Assembly: GCF_004208515.1 (NCBI RefSeq)
Contig: NZ_SGIM01000003.1
Location: 332,880 to 396,879, forward strand
Length of the DNA: 64,000 nt
Direction: 5' to 3'
DNA from: Acinetobacter halotolerans
GTDB lineage: Bacteria > Pseudomonadota > Gammaproteobacteria > Pseudomonadales > Moraxellaceae
Under the pieces are notes generated by a model. That model made no database searches. It was not told the DNA's origin and saw only the letters and a program-made list of their open reading frames with translations. Each line of letters begins with the position of its first letter. Position 1 is the first letter of the stretch. Positions 1-8,500 of the stretch are shown one piece after another. Made by a program: the position numbers and the translations under genes.

Positions 1-1332
1 AGTAAATTCCCATTTCTCAAACTGAGTATGTGCAGGCAAAATATAATGTGCCAAACGTGCAGTTTCAGTCATCGCCACATCTACAACAACTAAGAGATCA
101 AGCGATTGAAAAGCCTGTTCATAGGCTGAAGTATCAGCATATGTAAGTAAAGGATTACAACTATCGACAAATACAGCACGAACGCGTTTTTCACCGCCTT
201 TTAAGATTTCGTCAGGTAAAATATTAGGTGGAAAAAAACCCGAAATCGGAAACATTTTATGATGAACTGTACGTCGATATTTAGGGTTTCGCTCATCAGT
301 ATTTGTCAGAATTGGAATAAACATGGTATGCAAATTATTGGTACCTTGTTGACCAAAATGTCCTGCTAATAAGTATAAAAGTTTCTCTAAATAGCCATTT
401 AGCGTTGTATTTAACGTATGTTGGATACCTAAATCAATTCGTACACAAGCACTTTTTGCTTTGGCGAAATCGCGAACAATTTGATAAATCAGCTCAATTG
501 GAACATCTGCTTTTTGAATGTATTCTTCCACAGGGATGTTAAGGAAGGCCTGCTTAACTTGTTCAAATCCATGGGTATGTTGTTGAATAAACTGTTGGTC
601 ATACAAGTTTTCACGCAGCATGATTGCGATCATCGCTGACATCAGGTATGCATCTGTTCCTGGTTTTAATTGAACATGAATATCTGCTTGTTTGGCGGTT
701 TCTGTAACACGTGGATCAAAAACCACCATAGTCCGATTAGGATCTTTTTTTATGTGTTTTAAGGTATCTCTGGCATTGGGGATACCATGCGCTTGAAATG
801 GATTAGTTCCAATAAACAAAACATAATCAGCATGTTCAACATCTTCTGTGGTATGACAAGCTTGGCTTCCAAACAAACGTCCATTAACCCAAAAATCTCC
901 CGTCTTTTCCTGTGCCAAAGAGTTATAGGCATAAAAACTTTTCATGGCGTACAACAGCTGGCGACCATAGGCTGCGCCTAAGTGATTACCCTGTCCACCA
1001 CCACCAACGGAAGCAAATGCAGTTCCGCCATAGGTATTACGGATCTGTACCAGTTGATCAGCGATCTCCTGAATCGCCTGCTCCCAACTCACTTCCTTAA
1101 ATGAACCATCCGCCTGACGTTTTAATGGAGAGGTTAAACGATCTGCATGTTTTTGATAATGCTGTAATCGTGCTGCCTTTTGACAAATATAACCTTGAGA
1201 AAATGGATGTTGATCGTCACCTTTGATTTTCTTAAATTGGTTATTTTCGATTTCAACACTGAGCCCACAATTTCGTGAACATAGAATGCATGCCGTGACG
1301 TCTTGTCTAGAAGCTGTAGAGCTTATTGTCAT
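1..1332 (-). CDS. molybdopterin oxidoreductase, partial (C-terminus outside window)
   Basis: The 444 codons inside the window give the N-terminal half of a molybdopterin-guanine-dinucleotide oxidoreductase of the formate dehydrogenase/nitrate reductase superfamily. Cys15, Cys18, Cys22 and Cys50 form the usual N-terminal [4Fe-4S] binding pattern. Residues about 190-215 hold the GTNPFQAHG-type cofactor-binding stretch. Cys159-His160 lies where formate dehydrogenase H has its Sec-His pair, so Cys159 is my guess for the Mo ligand. There is no Tat signal, so a cytoplasmic enzyme is likely. The ATG is preceded by AAGGTG at good spacing. It sits 21 bp behind the MaoC-like gene and is probably cotranscribed with it. 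The substrate cannot be told from the sequence. Confidence 0.88.
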   Translation of the reverse strand, partial: MTISSTASRQDVTACILCSRNCGLSVEIENNQFKKIKGDDQHPFSQGYICQKAARLQHYQKHADRLTSPLKRQADGSFKEVSWEQAIQEIADQLVQIRNTYGGTAFASVGGGGQGNHLGAAYGRQLLYAMKSFYAYNSLAQEKTGDFWVNGRLFGSQACHTTEDVEHADYVLFIGTNPFQAHGIPNARDTLKHIKKDPNRTMVVFDPRVTETAKQADIHVQLKPGTDAYLMSAMIAIMLRENLYDQQFIQQHTHGFEQVKQAFLNIPVEEYIQKADVPIELIYQIVRDFAKAKSACVRIDLGIQHTLNTTLNGYLEKLLYLLAGHFGQQGTNNLHTMFIPILTNTDERNPKYRRTVHHKMFPISGFFPPNILPDEILKGGEKRVRAVFVDSCNPLLTYADTSAYEQAFQSLDLLVVVDVAMTETARLAHYILPAHTQFEKWEFT

Positions 1333-1353
1333 TTGTATTTCACCTTATACTTA

Positions 1354-2226
1354 TTATCGGAATTGACCCATTAAACAAATTTGACCCGCCGAGCCCACAA
1401 CTCGAATAAACTTTTGATCTTGATCAGAACAGATCTCAACTTGATTATGCTGTGAAGGTAATTTAACAGGCTTTAAAAATCGAACATCAATCTGTTGTAT
1501 AGGTTCAGGTAACAACTCAAAACTACGCGCGAAAACACCAAATCCATGCAACACCTTTTGTTTAAACTTTGAGAGTTTTGCCAAGAAACCGACCCAATGA
1601 ATAGGATTGAAATCTCCTGTTAACAACGCAAATTTCAAACCATCATCCGTAGTTGTAGACCATTTACCCAGTATGTTCCAATTTTTATGATCGATCTTCT
1701 CCATCCGTTTAGTTTTTTGAAAATCAGGCAAAATAAATGCCATATGTAAAACAGTTTCAACCAGCTCAGGCTGATTGATCGTTCCAGTCATAATGTGAAC
1801 TGAGACGCGAGCTAAGCCATTGCGCTCATCTATTTGCGAAATCTTGGCTTGAACCAATAGCTGTTCATGCCGAGGAATCTTGCCATGGATTTTAAGACTC
1901 ACGCCTTGATTAATCACTTGCGTCAACGAATAACTCGTTTGTAATAAAAGTCGTGTTGCAAACGATAGTCCCCATTGAGACACCATATGCGGCGGTAAAT
2001 AATCTTGATATTTTTCAGTTTGAACACCACACCATTTTATATAATGATCGACCAATTCCTGGCTTGGTGGTTCAATAACTTCAGAAATAACAGCTAAAGC
2101 CTGCCAATCTTGAACAGTTTTAGTCGTTTTAAAGTGCTGAAACCCTATTTTCCCTAGACCAACCAACGTAGCCTGATGCTCAAATAAAAATTGTAATGGG
2201 ATTTGCTTATAACCAATCGCAAACAT
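1354..2226 (-). CDS. MaoC-like double hot-dog protein
   Basis: A 290-residue protein with two hot-dog halves. The C-terminal half carries the MaoC/hydratase-2 signature: Asp205, Asn207 and His210 (GDFNPIH), then His227-Gly228. These are the residues that in R-specific enoyl-CoA hydratases polarise the thioester and activate water. The N-terminal half lacks the motif and is probably structural, as in eukaryotic-type double hot-dog hydratases. The likely role is hydration or dehydration of an acyl-CoA or acyl-ACP. It is the first gene of a probable two-gene unit with the molybdopterin oxidoreductase downstream. The substrate is unknown. Confidence 0.75.
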   Translation of the reverse strand: MFAIGYKQIPLQFLFEHQATLVGLGKIGFQHFKTTKTVQDWQALAVISEVIEPPSQELVDHYIKWCGVQTEKYQDYLPPHMVSQWGLSFATRLLLQTSYSLTQVINQGVSLKIHGKIPRHEQLLVQAKISQIDERNGLARVSVHIMTGTINQPELVETVLHMAFILPDFQKTKRMEKIDHKNWNILGKWSTTTDDGLKFALLTGDFNPIHWVGFLAKLSKFKQKVLHGFGVFARSFELLPEPIQQIDVRFLKPVKLPSQHNQVEICSDQDQKFIRVVGSAGQICLMGQFR

Positions 2227-2427
2227 TTGAATCTCCTATTCCATTTATTTTTCTAACATTCTTCTGCCCTCTAAATGTTAGTTTAAACTTTCATCAATAA
2301 TATTCATCTTATTTAAAACCCGTATAAGTTCCAAAATAGAACTTATTAAGTTAAAGGTCAAGGATACTCAGCGGATAAACACAAAAATCTATACAGTATT
2401 TAAGGGATATTCTTATTTTTCAGACAT

Positions 2428-2457
2428 AAAAAAGAGCACCTTAAAGTGCTCTTTTTT
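2428..2457. terminator. bidirectional-looking terminator after nitroreductase gene
   Basis: A 9-bp stem AAAGAGCAC/GTGCTCTTT with a 6-nt loop, flanked by A and T runs. It lies 13 bp past the stop of the minus-strand nitroreductase gene and is followed by a U tract on that strand. Confidence 0.85.
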
Positions 2458-2469
2458 GCCTAAGAAAAC

Positions 2470-3066
2470 TTAGTTAAAAGTTTTAAAACGAACGGCATCA
2501 TCCATATACGTTTTTTCGCCTGCCGGAGCTTCAATTGAACCAAAGACTAATTGAGCGCGTAATTTCCAATTTGCTGGAATATCAAAAGTTTCAGCAACTT
2601 CAGCATCAATAATTGGATTGTAGTGTTGTAAAGAAGCACCTACACCGATTTCAGCCAATGCCGTCCAAGTCGCGAATTGAGCAATCGCACTTGAATGTTC
2701 AGACCATACTGGGAAGTTATCTGCGTACAATGCGAACTGCTCTTGCAAACCTTTTACAACGTCTTGATCTTCGTAAAACAGTGCTGTACCAAAACCAGCC
2801 GCAAAGCTATCAATTTTTGCACTTGTATTTGCAAATGCATCTGCAGGAACCATTTTGCGCAAAGTTTCACGAACGATTTCCCAAAATTTGCTATGAGACT
2901 CGCCATATAGAGTAACAACACGTGAGGTTTGTGAGTTAAATGAAGAAGGACTTTGTTTTACCGCTTCACGAATTGTTTCTTCAATGGTTGCTTGATCAAC
3001 TGAAACGTTTTTACCAATTGCATAGATTGTACGACGTGTTTTGATGCTATTTAAAAAGTTACTCAT
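2470..3066 (-). CDS. nitroreductase family protein
   Basis: A 198-residue FMN-dependent nitroreductase-fold protein. The start MSNFLNSIKTRRTIY has the Arg-Arg pair that contacts the FMN phosphate in the family, followed by the PSSFNSQ segment near residue 41 that lines the flavin site. The length and sequence fit the short cytosolic branch related to fungal Frm2/Hbn1 rather than E. coli NfsA or NfsB. Such enzymes reduce nitroaromatics or quinones with NAD(P)H; the natural substrate is not known. It appears monocistronic, with a strong terminator after the stop and a 184-bp gap upstream. Confidence 0.85.
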   Translation of the reverse strand: MSNFLNSIKTRRTIYAIGKNVSVDQATIEETIREAVKQSPSSFNSQTSRVVTLYGESHSKFWEIVRETLRKMVPADAFANTSAKIDSFAAGFGTALFYEDQDVVKGLQEQFALYADNFPVWSEHSSAIAQFATWTALAEIGVGASLQHYNPIIDAEVAETFDIPANWKLRAQLVFGSIEAPAGEKTYMDDAVRFKTFN

Positions 3067-3200
3067 GTTGTTATTCCTACCTATACCTGAAGGGAGTTAT
3101 CTTGGATTGAGGTCAGTGTATAACGCTGCTTTTTTTAAGCATAGCCCTAAAAATACGACATATCGTTCTATTTTTGAGACATGTTTTTTATTGGTTAAAA

Positions 3201-3234
3201 AAAACTCCACTTCAATATGACGAAATGGAGTTTT
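3201..3234 (-). terminator. ftsY terminator
   Basis: A stem AAAACTCCA/TGGAGTTTT, extended by an inner TTC/GAA after one mismatch. It lies 17 bp past the ftsY stop, and the minus strand runs into eight T residues. Confidence 0.8.
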
Positions 3235-3250
3235 CTTAATCATTGATAAT

Positions 3251-4375
3251 TTATTTTTCTGTTTCAAATAATGCAGCTACAAATGACTTTGCTGAGAAAG
3301 GACGTAAATCATCGATTTTTTCACCCACACCAATATAACGAATTGGCACATGAGTCCGGCTAGCGATATTGAATAACACACCACCTTTCGCTGTACCATC
3401 CAACTTGGTAATCGTAATACCCGTCAAACCTACTGCTTCATCAAATAATTGCACTTGATTAATCGCATTTTGACCTGTGCCCGCATCTACAATTAACATG
3501 ATTTCATGTGGCGCAGTCGCATCAATCTTTTGCATCACACGCTTCACTTTCTTAAGTTCTTCCATTAGGTGTGATTTGTTTTGCAAACGACCAGCGGTAT
3601 CGGCAATTAAAACATCCATTCCTTTGGCACGTGCACTTTCAAAAGCATCAAAAATCACGGAGGCGCTGTCTGCACCATTGCCTTGAGCAACCACAGGGAT
3701 GTCATTACGCTCACCCCAGATTTGCAATTGCTCAGTAGCCGCAGCTCGGAAGGTATCGCCTGCCGCAAGCATGACTTTTTTGCCTTCACCTTGTAAACGT
3801 TTCGCAAGCTTACCGATCGTTGTGGTTTTACCCACCCCATTTACACCGACCATTAAAATTACATAAGGTGATTTGTTTGGATCGATATGCAATGGTTTTA
3901 CACGTGGAGCAAGTAAAGCGACCAATTCTTCTTGCAATGCTTTATATAATGCATTTGAGTAGATCAAATCACCACGTGCAGTTCTTTCAGTCAGGTTTGC
4001 AATAATCGTTTTAGTCGCATCAACACCAATATCAGCAACAAGTAATTGCTCTTCAACTTCTTCTAATAACTCATCATCAATTTCTTTGCCACCAATAAGA
4101 ATATTGACCATCCCATCTGTAAAACTACGACGGGTTTTGGTCAAACCATCTTTCATACGACCAAAGAAACCACCAGCCTTTTGTTGATCATCATGCTCAG
4201 GTTCAGATGCTGATTCTGATGTTTCAATAACAGGTGTTGTTTCAACTTGAGTCTGCAGTGGACTCGATTCAATAATTGGAACATCGACAGCAGGTAAACT
4301 CGGCAATGTGACATCATCATCGCCGATATCAGCATTTATCAAGAATTTATTTTGCATATTCGATTGCTGTTGCAT
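3251..4375 (-). CDS. ftsY: signal recognition particle receptor FtsY
   Basis: The SRP receptor GTPase that docks ribosome-SRP complexes at the inner membrane. An acidic, poorly conserved N-terminal A domain (about 80 residues) is followed by the four-helix N domain and the GTPase G domain. The P loop reads GVNGVGKTTT, G3 is DTAGRLQNK, and G4/closing loop is TKLDGTAKGG. I chose the ATG at 4375, preceded by AAGGA six bases upstream. The ATG at 4426 would add 17 residues but seems to overlap the promoter (-10 at 4422-4427). A terminator follows, so the gene is probably monocistronic. Confidence 0.95.
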   Translation of the reverse strand: MQQQSNMQNKFLINADIGDDDVTLPSLPAVDVPIIESSPLQTQVETTPVIETSESASEPEHDDQQKAGGFFGRMKDGLTKTRRSFTDGMVNILIGGKEIDDELLEEVEEQLLVADIGVDATKTIIANLTERTARGDLIYSNALYKALQEELVALLAPRVKPLHIDPNKSPYVILMVGVNGVGKTTTIGKLAKRLQGEGKKVMLAAGDTFRAAATEQLQIWGERNDIPVVAQGNGADSASVIFDAFESARAKGMDVLIADTAGRLQNKSHLMEELKKVKRVMQKIDATAPHEIMLIVDAGTGQNAINQVQLFDEAVGLTGITITKLDGTAKGGVLFNIASRTHVPIRYIGVGEKIDDLRPFSAKSFVAALFETEK

Positions 4376-4421
4376 GTCGATTCCTTGAGAAAAAAGCAGC
4401 TTTTTAGAAGATGGCCAGTCT

Positions 4422-4450
4422 AGCATAAAATCCTATTTTTTTCTGACCAA
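4422..4450 (-). promoter_or_regulatory. candidate sigma-70 promoter of ftsY
   Basis: On the minus strand, -35 TTGGTC (4445-4450), a 17-bp spacer and -10 TATGCT (4422-4427). Transcription would begin just inside the longer ftsY reading frame, which favours the start at 4375. Match by eye only. Confidence 0.45.
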
Positions 4451-4492
4451 GCCCAAGCATTCAGTTATTAATGAAAATCAATCAGCCAAAAC

Positions 4493-4822
4493 TTATTCAT
4501 CTTCTTTGGCCATTGCTGGGTACTGTCTAATTCGATTTGATTCAAATTGATAGGCATTTAAAAGTTTCAGATACTCTACACGGCGAACTTGATGTTGTTG
4601 CAATACATTCTCAGCCATATTTTGAGTTCTTGGATGGCTTGCTTGTTCTGAAAGTCGAATGATTTGCTGATACTGAAATGTATTAATCGGACGCTGTAAC
4701 GCACTATACGCAAGCAGAAAAATAGACAATAAAATAAGACTAACCAAAATATTGTAAAATTGGTCTAATTTAAATCCAAGTCTGGATTGCAAGACTTTAT
4801 GTTTAGAAATGATAGACAACAT
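4493..4822 (-). CDS. small single-span membrane protein, unknown
   Basis: A 109-residue protein that I do not recognise. A basic N-terminus (residues 1-22) is followed by one hydrophobic span at about 26-44, then a polar, probably helical tail rich in Gln, Arg and Glu. That pattern predicts a single-pass inner-membrane protein, with the topology not certain. AGGTAGGTT just before the ATG is a good ribosome binding site. It lies upstream of ftsY in the same direction, but a candidate ftsY promoter separates them. Confidence 0.65.
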   Translation of the reverse strand: MLSIISKHKVLQSRLGFKLDQFYNILVSLILLSIFLLAYSALQRPINTFQYQQIIRLSEQASHPRTQNMAENVLQQHQVRRVEYLKLLNAYQFESNRIRQYPAMAKEDE

Positions 4823-4961
4823 AACCTACCTCTGAGTTATGAAGTAGTGTATGTGTCTGATTCGCTCAGAACAAGTATCAAGTTTAATGATCTTTCACAG
4901 ACGATTGCGTTATAGGCTGTTTTTCCACCAATAACGCAATTCTAAAAAGAGATCAAGAAAC

Positions 4962-5321
4962 TTATGCCATGAGTGTTCGAACAAAAGCAAAGTATAGAAT
5001 CAGTGCAATAATCGCCAAGCTAATAAAGATTGCAAACATCCCTACACCATTTTCAGCATCCGCTGGATGTAATTCATCATCGTCAGCGATACGCATCAGC
5101 TCTCCATTATAAATTTCATAAAAGCGATCTTTTTGCTCAGGCGTCAAACGAATTGCAAAATCATAAACGCGTTTACGCTGTGCAAGACAATAGTCACCCA
5201 AATGAATTTCTTGATGAAATACTGCTTCATCAAGCAACTTACGATGGTAATGAGCCAGAGCAATAATTTGGTTTTCTGATGGTGGAATATCAAAGCTTAA
5301 ACCATCTATGATAGCTGACAT
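4962..5321 (-). CDS. C-terminally anchored membrane protein, unknown
   Basis: A 119-residue protein with a soluble, charged N-terminal part and one hydrophobic span at about residues 94-115, so it looks tail-anchored with its bulk in the cytoplasm. The ATG at 5321 has AAGGAG at ideal spacing, whereas an upstream in-frame ATG at 5348 has none. The region around residues 58-72 (LTPEQKDRFYEIYNGEL) reads like a helical protein-interaction segment. No family recognised. A 139-bp gap separates it from the next minus-strand gene. Confidence 0.65.
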   Translation of the reverse strand: MSAIIDGLSFDIPPSENQIIALAHYHRKLLDEAVFHQEIHLGDYCLAQRKRVYDFAIRLTPEQKDRFYEIYNGELMRIADDDELHPADAENGVGMFAIFISLAIIALILYFAFVRTLMA

Positions 5322-5562
5322 GTTATTCTCCTTTTCTTTTATTTTCACTTTGATTTTACTTAAAATTACTTGTTCACAGTGTTTAATCGTGTAAGCTTTT
5401 ATTTAAACAAAGCGAATGAACGTAAAAGCGAGTTAAATATTTGACAATTCCATTAATTTTGTCATAATAACTTCACAATACAATGTTAAATTAGCTTAAA
5501 TTCAGAGCAATGTAGCTTTGAATAGAATATGCGGTAATCATAATTAAAATAAGGAGTTATAT

Positions 5563-5796
5563 ATGATTCAACATTTTACACAACATGAACTAGAACATGT
5601 TTATGCAAACGCGGTAAATACAATCCAGTCGCAAAAAAACTTTCTAGACGCCGTGAAAGAGCTTGAACAAGTTGCACAAGCAGGTCACGGGAAAGCGGCA
5701 TTATTTTTAGCAGAGTTGTACTATCAAGGTTTCCGAGTCGAACGTGACTCCCTGAAAGCCCAGTATTGGCAGAAGATGGCAACCTTACAAGCATGA
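5563..5796 (+). CDS. single Sel1-like repeat protein
   Basis: A 77-residue protein consisting of one TPR-like Sel1 unit: about residues 38-73 fit the Sel1 pattern (A..G...A...LAELY..G..V..D...A..W). There is no signal peptide or membrane span, so it is probably cytoplasmic and acts by binding another protein. Most Sel1 proteins hold several repeats, so a lone repeat is at the minimum size. GGAG seven bases before the ATG supports the start. A terminator follows directly, so it is its own transcription unit. Confidence 0.7.
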   Translation: MIQHFTQHELEHVYANAVNTIQSQKNFLDAVKELEQVAQAGHGKAALFLAELYYQGFRVERDSLKAQYWQKMATLQA

Positions 5797-5797
5797 T

Positions 5798-5824
5798 AAA
5801 ACGTCACTCAGGTGGCGTTTTTTA
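5798..5824 (+). terminator. terminator of the Sel1-like gene
   Basis: AAAACGTCAC, loop TCAG, GTGGCGTTTT: a 10-bp stem with one G-U pair followed by a T run, starting one base after the stop codon. Confidence 0.85.
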
Positions 5825-5929
5825 ATACCTATACTAAATAAAAATATTATTCCCAGAATACTAAGCGCTTCGCTTATCTTGCGCTGCTCCAAAGCTTTAG
5901 TCGCTTTGTTTTACTCAGGTGACGTTTTT
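5806..5929 (+). repeat. 17-bp imperfect direct repeat enclosing a 90-bp insert
   Basis: ACTCAGGTGGCGTTTTT at 5806-5822 recurs as ACTCAGGTGACGTTTTT at 5913-5929, a period of 107 bp with one mismatch. The second right arm (GTGACGTTTT) pairs perfectly with the left arm of the first hairpin (AAAACGTCAC). The bases between contain small hairpins such as AAGCGCTTCGCTT. With 5930-6105, this accounts for the 309-bp gap before the next gene; nothing else is evident there. Confidence 0.55.
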
Positions 5930-6105
5930 CATTCCTTTAATACAAGCCACTACTCTCCAATTGTTGTATGTCCTAATTCACCACTTATGTTGGCATTTGT
6001 TAAGGTTTGAGAATATTTGCTTACGATTTTGATGAACAGTTTAAACATAACTGCCGCTTAAGTTTCTTATAATAAAACATAATTAAATAATACCAGTTTA
6101 ATAAT

Positions 6106-6483
6106 ATGTATAGGTTCAATCATTTCCAGCCAGTATCACGAGAATTGATGATCAAAATCTCTATTCTCAAAACCATGATGTATTGTGGCGTTCTTTGGGG
6201 ACTTTATCATGAAGGTTGGGCGATTAAGTCTGATCAAGATAGTCATCTCTTTCCATTCTGGCTCAATGGTGTTCAAGCACATCGCTACGCTAAGTCAAAT
6301 TGGAAGCATTATAAGCCTCGTAAAATTACGTCGAAGGATTTTCATGAATCCTTACTTCCCTTGCTCACACGCTTACAAGTTGAACCAGCTTTATTTAATT
6401 CATCTCATTGCAAATTTAAGCTATCAACTCAACAGATGCAGCATTTCTTCTTTAGGCCGCATCACTCTATGATTACCGTTTAA
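6106..6483 (+). CDS. DUF2750-like protein
   Basis: A 125-residue protein resembling the DUF2750 family: Arg-Glu near the start, then GVLWGLYHEGWAI, FPFWLNGVQAHRYA and a KPRKITSKDF-type segment before the conserved C-terminal helix. The function of the family is not known. There is no signal peptide or membrane span. No convincing ribosome binding site precedes the ATG; an internal ATG at codon 15 would remove part of the conserved helix. A perfect 15-bp inverted repeat lies just after the stop. Confidence 0.7.
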   Translation: MYRFNHFQPVSRELMIKISILKTMMYCGVLWGLYHEGWAIKSDQDSHLFPFWLNGVQAHRYAKSNWKHYKPRKITSKDFHESLLPLLTRLQVEPALFNSSHCKFKLSTQQMQHFFFRPHHSMITV

Positions 6484-6500
6484 AGCCTGTAAAAACGACA

Positions 6501-6543
6501 CAATGATGACTTTTTCTCATAAATGCCTAAAAAGTCATCATTG
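6501..6543. repeat. perfect 15-bp inverted repeat without U tract
   Basis: CAATGATGACTTTTT at 6501-6515 pairs exactly with AAAAAGTCATCATTG at 6529-6543 across a 13-nt loop. It lies 18 bp past the DUF2750 gene. No T run follows, so it is not a canonical intrinsic terminator; it may protect the 3' end or terminate weakly. Confidence 0.7.
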
Positions 6544-6623
6544 ATATTAAATTAGGGCTTTGCAATTAAAAAAAATACCGTTAAGTTAAATGAAAATGAC
6601 AATACAACACAGGTGGATAAACA

Positions 6624-7055
6624 ATGACAATCGTTGCTCAAGTCATAAAAAATAAAGCTGTACAATCAATTTTTACAATCTCACCAAATGCGACTGTACT
6701 TGAAGCGATTAAAATTATGGCGGACAAAGGTGTCGGTGCTTTAGTCGTTGCTGAAGATGAAAAAGTCATCGGTATTTTTTCAGAACGTGACTATACCCGT
6801 AAGATTGCATTGATGGAGCGCTCATCAAACAGTACGCTTGTTGCAGATATTATGACTTCAAAGGTTATTTCCGTCAGTCTAAACAATACCGTAGAAGAAT
6901 GCTTACAATTGATGACTGATCGCCATTTACGCCATTTACCTGTGCTGGATAATGAAAAACTTGTAGGTTTTATTTCCATTGGAGACTTGGTTAAAGCTGC
7001 GATGGATGACCAACGTATTCTCATCGAACAACTTCAACAATATATTTCTGGCTAA
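6624..7055 (+). CDS. tandem CBS-domain protein
   Basis: A 143-residue protein made almost wholly of two CBS domains (about residues 8-65 and 72-130). Each ends with the typical pattern, IGIFSERDYTRKI in the first and VGFISIGDLVKA in the second. Stand-alone CBS pairs bind adenosine nucleotides and act as energy or redox sensors on partner proteins. There is no signal peptide, membrane span or enzymatic domain. GGTGG upstream of the ATG is a plausible ribosome binding site. The gene is isolated between a hairpin upstream and a shared terminator downstream, so no partner is indicated by context. Confidence 0.9.
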   Translation: MTIVAQVIKNKAVQSIFTISPNATVLEAIKIMADKGVGALVVAEDEKVIGIFSERDYTRKIALMERSSNSTLVADIMTSKVISVSLNNTVEECLQLMTDRHLRHLPVLDNEKLVGFISIGDLVKAAMDDQRILIEQLQQYISG

Positions 7056-7070
7056 TTCCAATTTTCTAAA

Positions 7071-7101
7071 AAAAATGGGCAATTTGAAATTGCCCATTTT
7101 T
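7071..7101. terminator. shared bidirectional terminator (CBS gene / argD)
   Basis: AAAAATGGGCAAT paired with ATTGCCCATTTTT, a 13-bp stem flanked by A and T runs and centred between two convergent genes. Confidence 0.92.
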
Positions 7102-7118
7102 ATTTTTGTTTGTTCGCG

Positions 7119-8333
7119 TTATGCGGTTAAAAAATCTTGAATCGCAGGAACAAGACGCTTGAGCAACTCATCTGCTTGTTCTTTGGTCATATTTAACGGA
7201 GGCAACAAACGCACCACTGAACCTGCTGTGACATTGATAATTAATTGATATTGATCACGCGCAATCGCAACCAATTCAGCACAGTCTTTTGGTAATTGAA
7301 TTCCAATCATCATCCCAAAACCACGCACTTGAACATGATGCTCAGCCAGTTGCTCACGCAACTTTTCAACAATGTAGGCACCTACTTTTGCAGCATTTTC
7401 AACCGCATTTTCTTGTTGAAGGGTATCTATTACGGTATAGACCACACGAGAACCTAGCACAGTACCACCATAAGTGGAACCATGGCTACCCGCTCCCAAG
7501 ATACCAACTGCTTTACCCTGCGTCATCACAGCACCAACAGGAAAACCATTACCCAAACCTTTTGCTGTTGTCATTACATCAGGAATAATATTGGTGTGTT
7601 GATAGGCAAAGTATTTACCCGTACGTCCATTGCCTGTTTGAATTTCATCGAGCATCATTAACCAGTTATGCTGATTACAGAGAGCGCGAACTTCTTCCAA
7701 ATAGCTAAAACCTTGAGGCGCAGTATTCACACCACCCTCACCTTGAATCGGTTCAATTAAGATCGCAACAATATCAGGATGATGAATAGCTGCTTCTTGG
7801 ATTGCCTCGATATCACCAAAAGGAACACGGACAAAACCCTCAACAAGCGGTGCAAAGCCTTCCTGAACTTTTTTGTTTCCTGTCGCAGATAGCGTCGCTA
7901 AGGTACGGCCATGAAACGATTGCTCAGCAACAATAATTTTTGGATTGGCTATGCCTTGTTGTGCACCAAATTTACGTGCAATTTTAATTGCACCTTCATT
8001 TGATTCTGCACCGCTATTTGAGAAAAAGATTTCCTCCATCCCAGAAACCTCTGCAAGTTTCTGTGCTGCGGCTGTTTGCCAAGGAATTTCAAATAGATTA
8101 CTGGTATGCACCAATGTTGCTGCTTGCTCAGCAATCGCCTCTGCGATTACAGGATGTGCATGACCTAAACCACATACAGCAATACCCGTTAAAGCATCTA
8201 AATACTCTGTGCCATCTGCTGTATATAAATATGCCCCTCGTCCTCGCACAAAACTGATCGCTTGGCGACCATAGGTTGCCATAATATGTGATGGTTGATC
8301 AGGTTGCACAGGCGCAAGAGTAATATTAGTCAT
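7119..8333 (-). CDS. argD: acetylornithine/succinyldiaminopimelate aminotransferase
   Basis: A PLP-dependent class III aminotransferase of 404 residues. It converts N-acetylornithine and 2-oxoglutarate to N-acetylglutamate semialdehyde and glutamate, reversibly, in arginine synthesis, and may also serve lysine synthesis. Lys258 (TTAKGLGNGFP) is the Schiff-base lysine and Asp229 (MLDEIQTG) contacts the PLP nitrogen. SNSGAESNE near 105-112 binds phosphate. The gene is alone and diverges from grxD. Paralogues such as AstC/AruC have the same motifs, so the biosynthetic assignment is likely but not proven. Confidence 0.88.
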   Translation of the reverse strand: MTNITLAPVQPDQPSHIMATYGRQAISFVRGRGAYLYTADGTEYLDALTGIAVCGLGHAHPVIAEAIAEQAATLVHTSNLFEIPWQTAAAQKLAEVSGMEEIFFSNSGAESNEGAIKIARKFGAQQGIANPKIIVAEQSFHGRTLATLSATGNKKVQEGFAPLVEGFVRVPFGDIEAIQEAAIHHPDIVAILIEPIQGEGGVNTAPQGFSYLEEVRALCNQHNWLMMLDEIQTGNGRTGKYFAYQHTNIIPDVMTTAKGLGNGFPVGAVMTQGKAVGILGAGSHGSTYGGTVLGSRVVYTVIDTLQQENAVENAAKVGAYIVEKLREQLAEHHVQVRGFGMMIGIQLPKDCAELVAIARDQYQLIINVTAGSVVRLLPPLNMTKEQADELLKRLVPAIQDFLTA

Positions 8334-8500
8334 AACAAACTCAATCTATCATTAGTTGTGGTGAAAAAAGTTATATAAGCAAAAACTTGCGTAGATTGAA
8401 AGCGCAAACTCACATTTATATAAGAAAAATCTTGAGTAATCCCCCGCATAGCCTTTTTTTTGGGTATATAATGTCGAAAGTTTAGTTGAGGATCTATCTA

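Noticed and set aside
787..1100. Short plus-strand open frames across the start of the window
   Set aside because: They are antisense to the molybdopterin oxidoreductase, whose frame is continuous with clear motifs.
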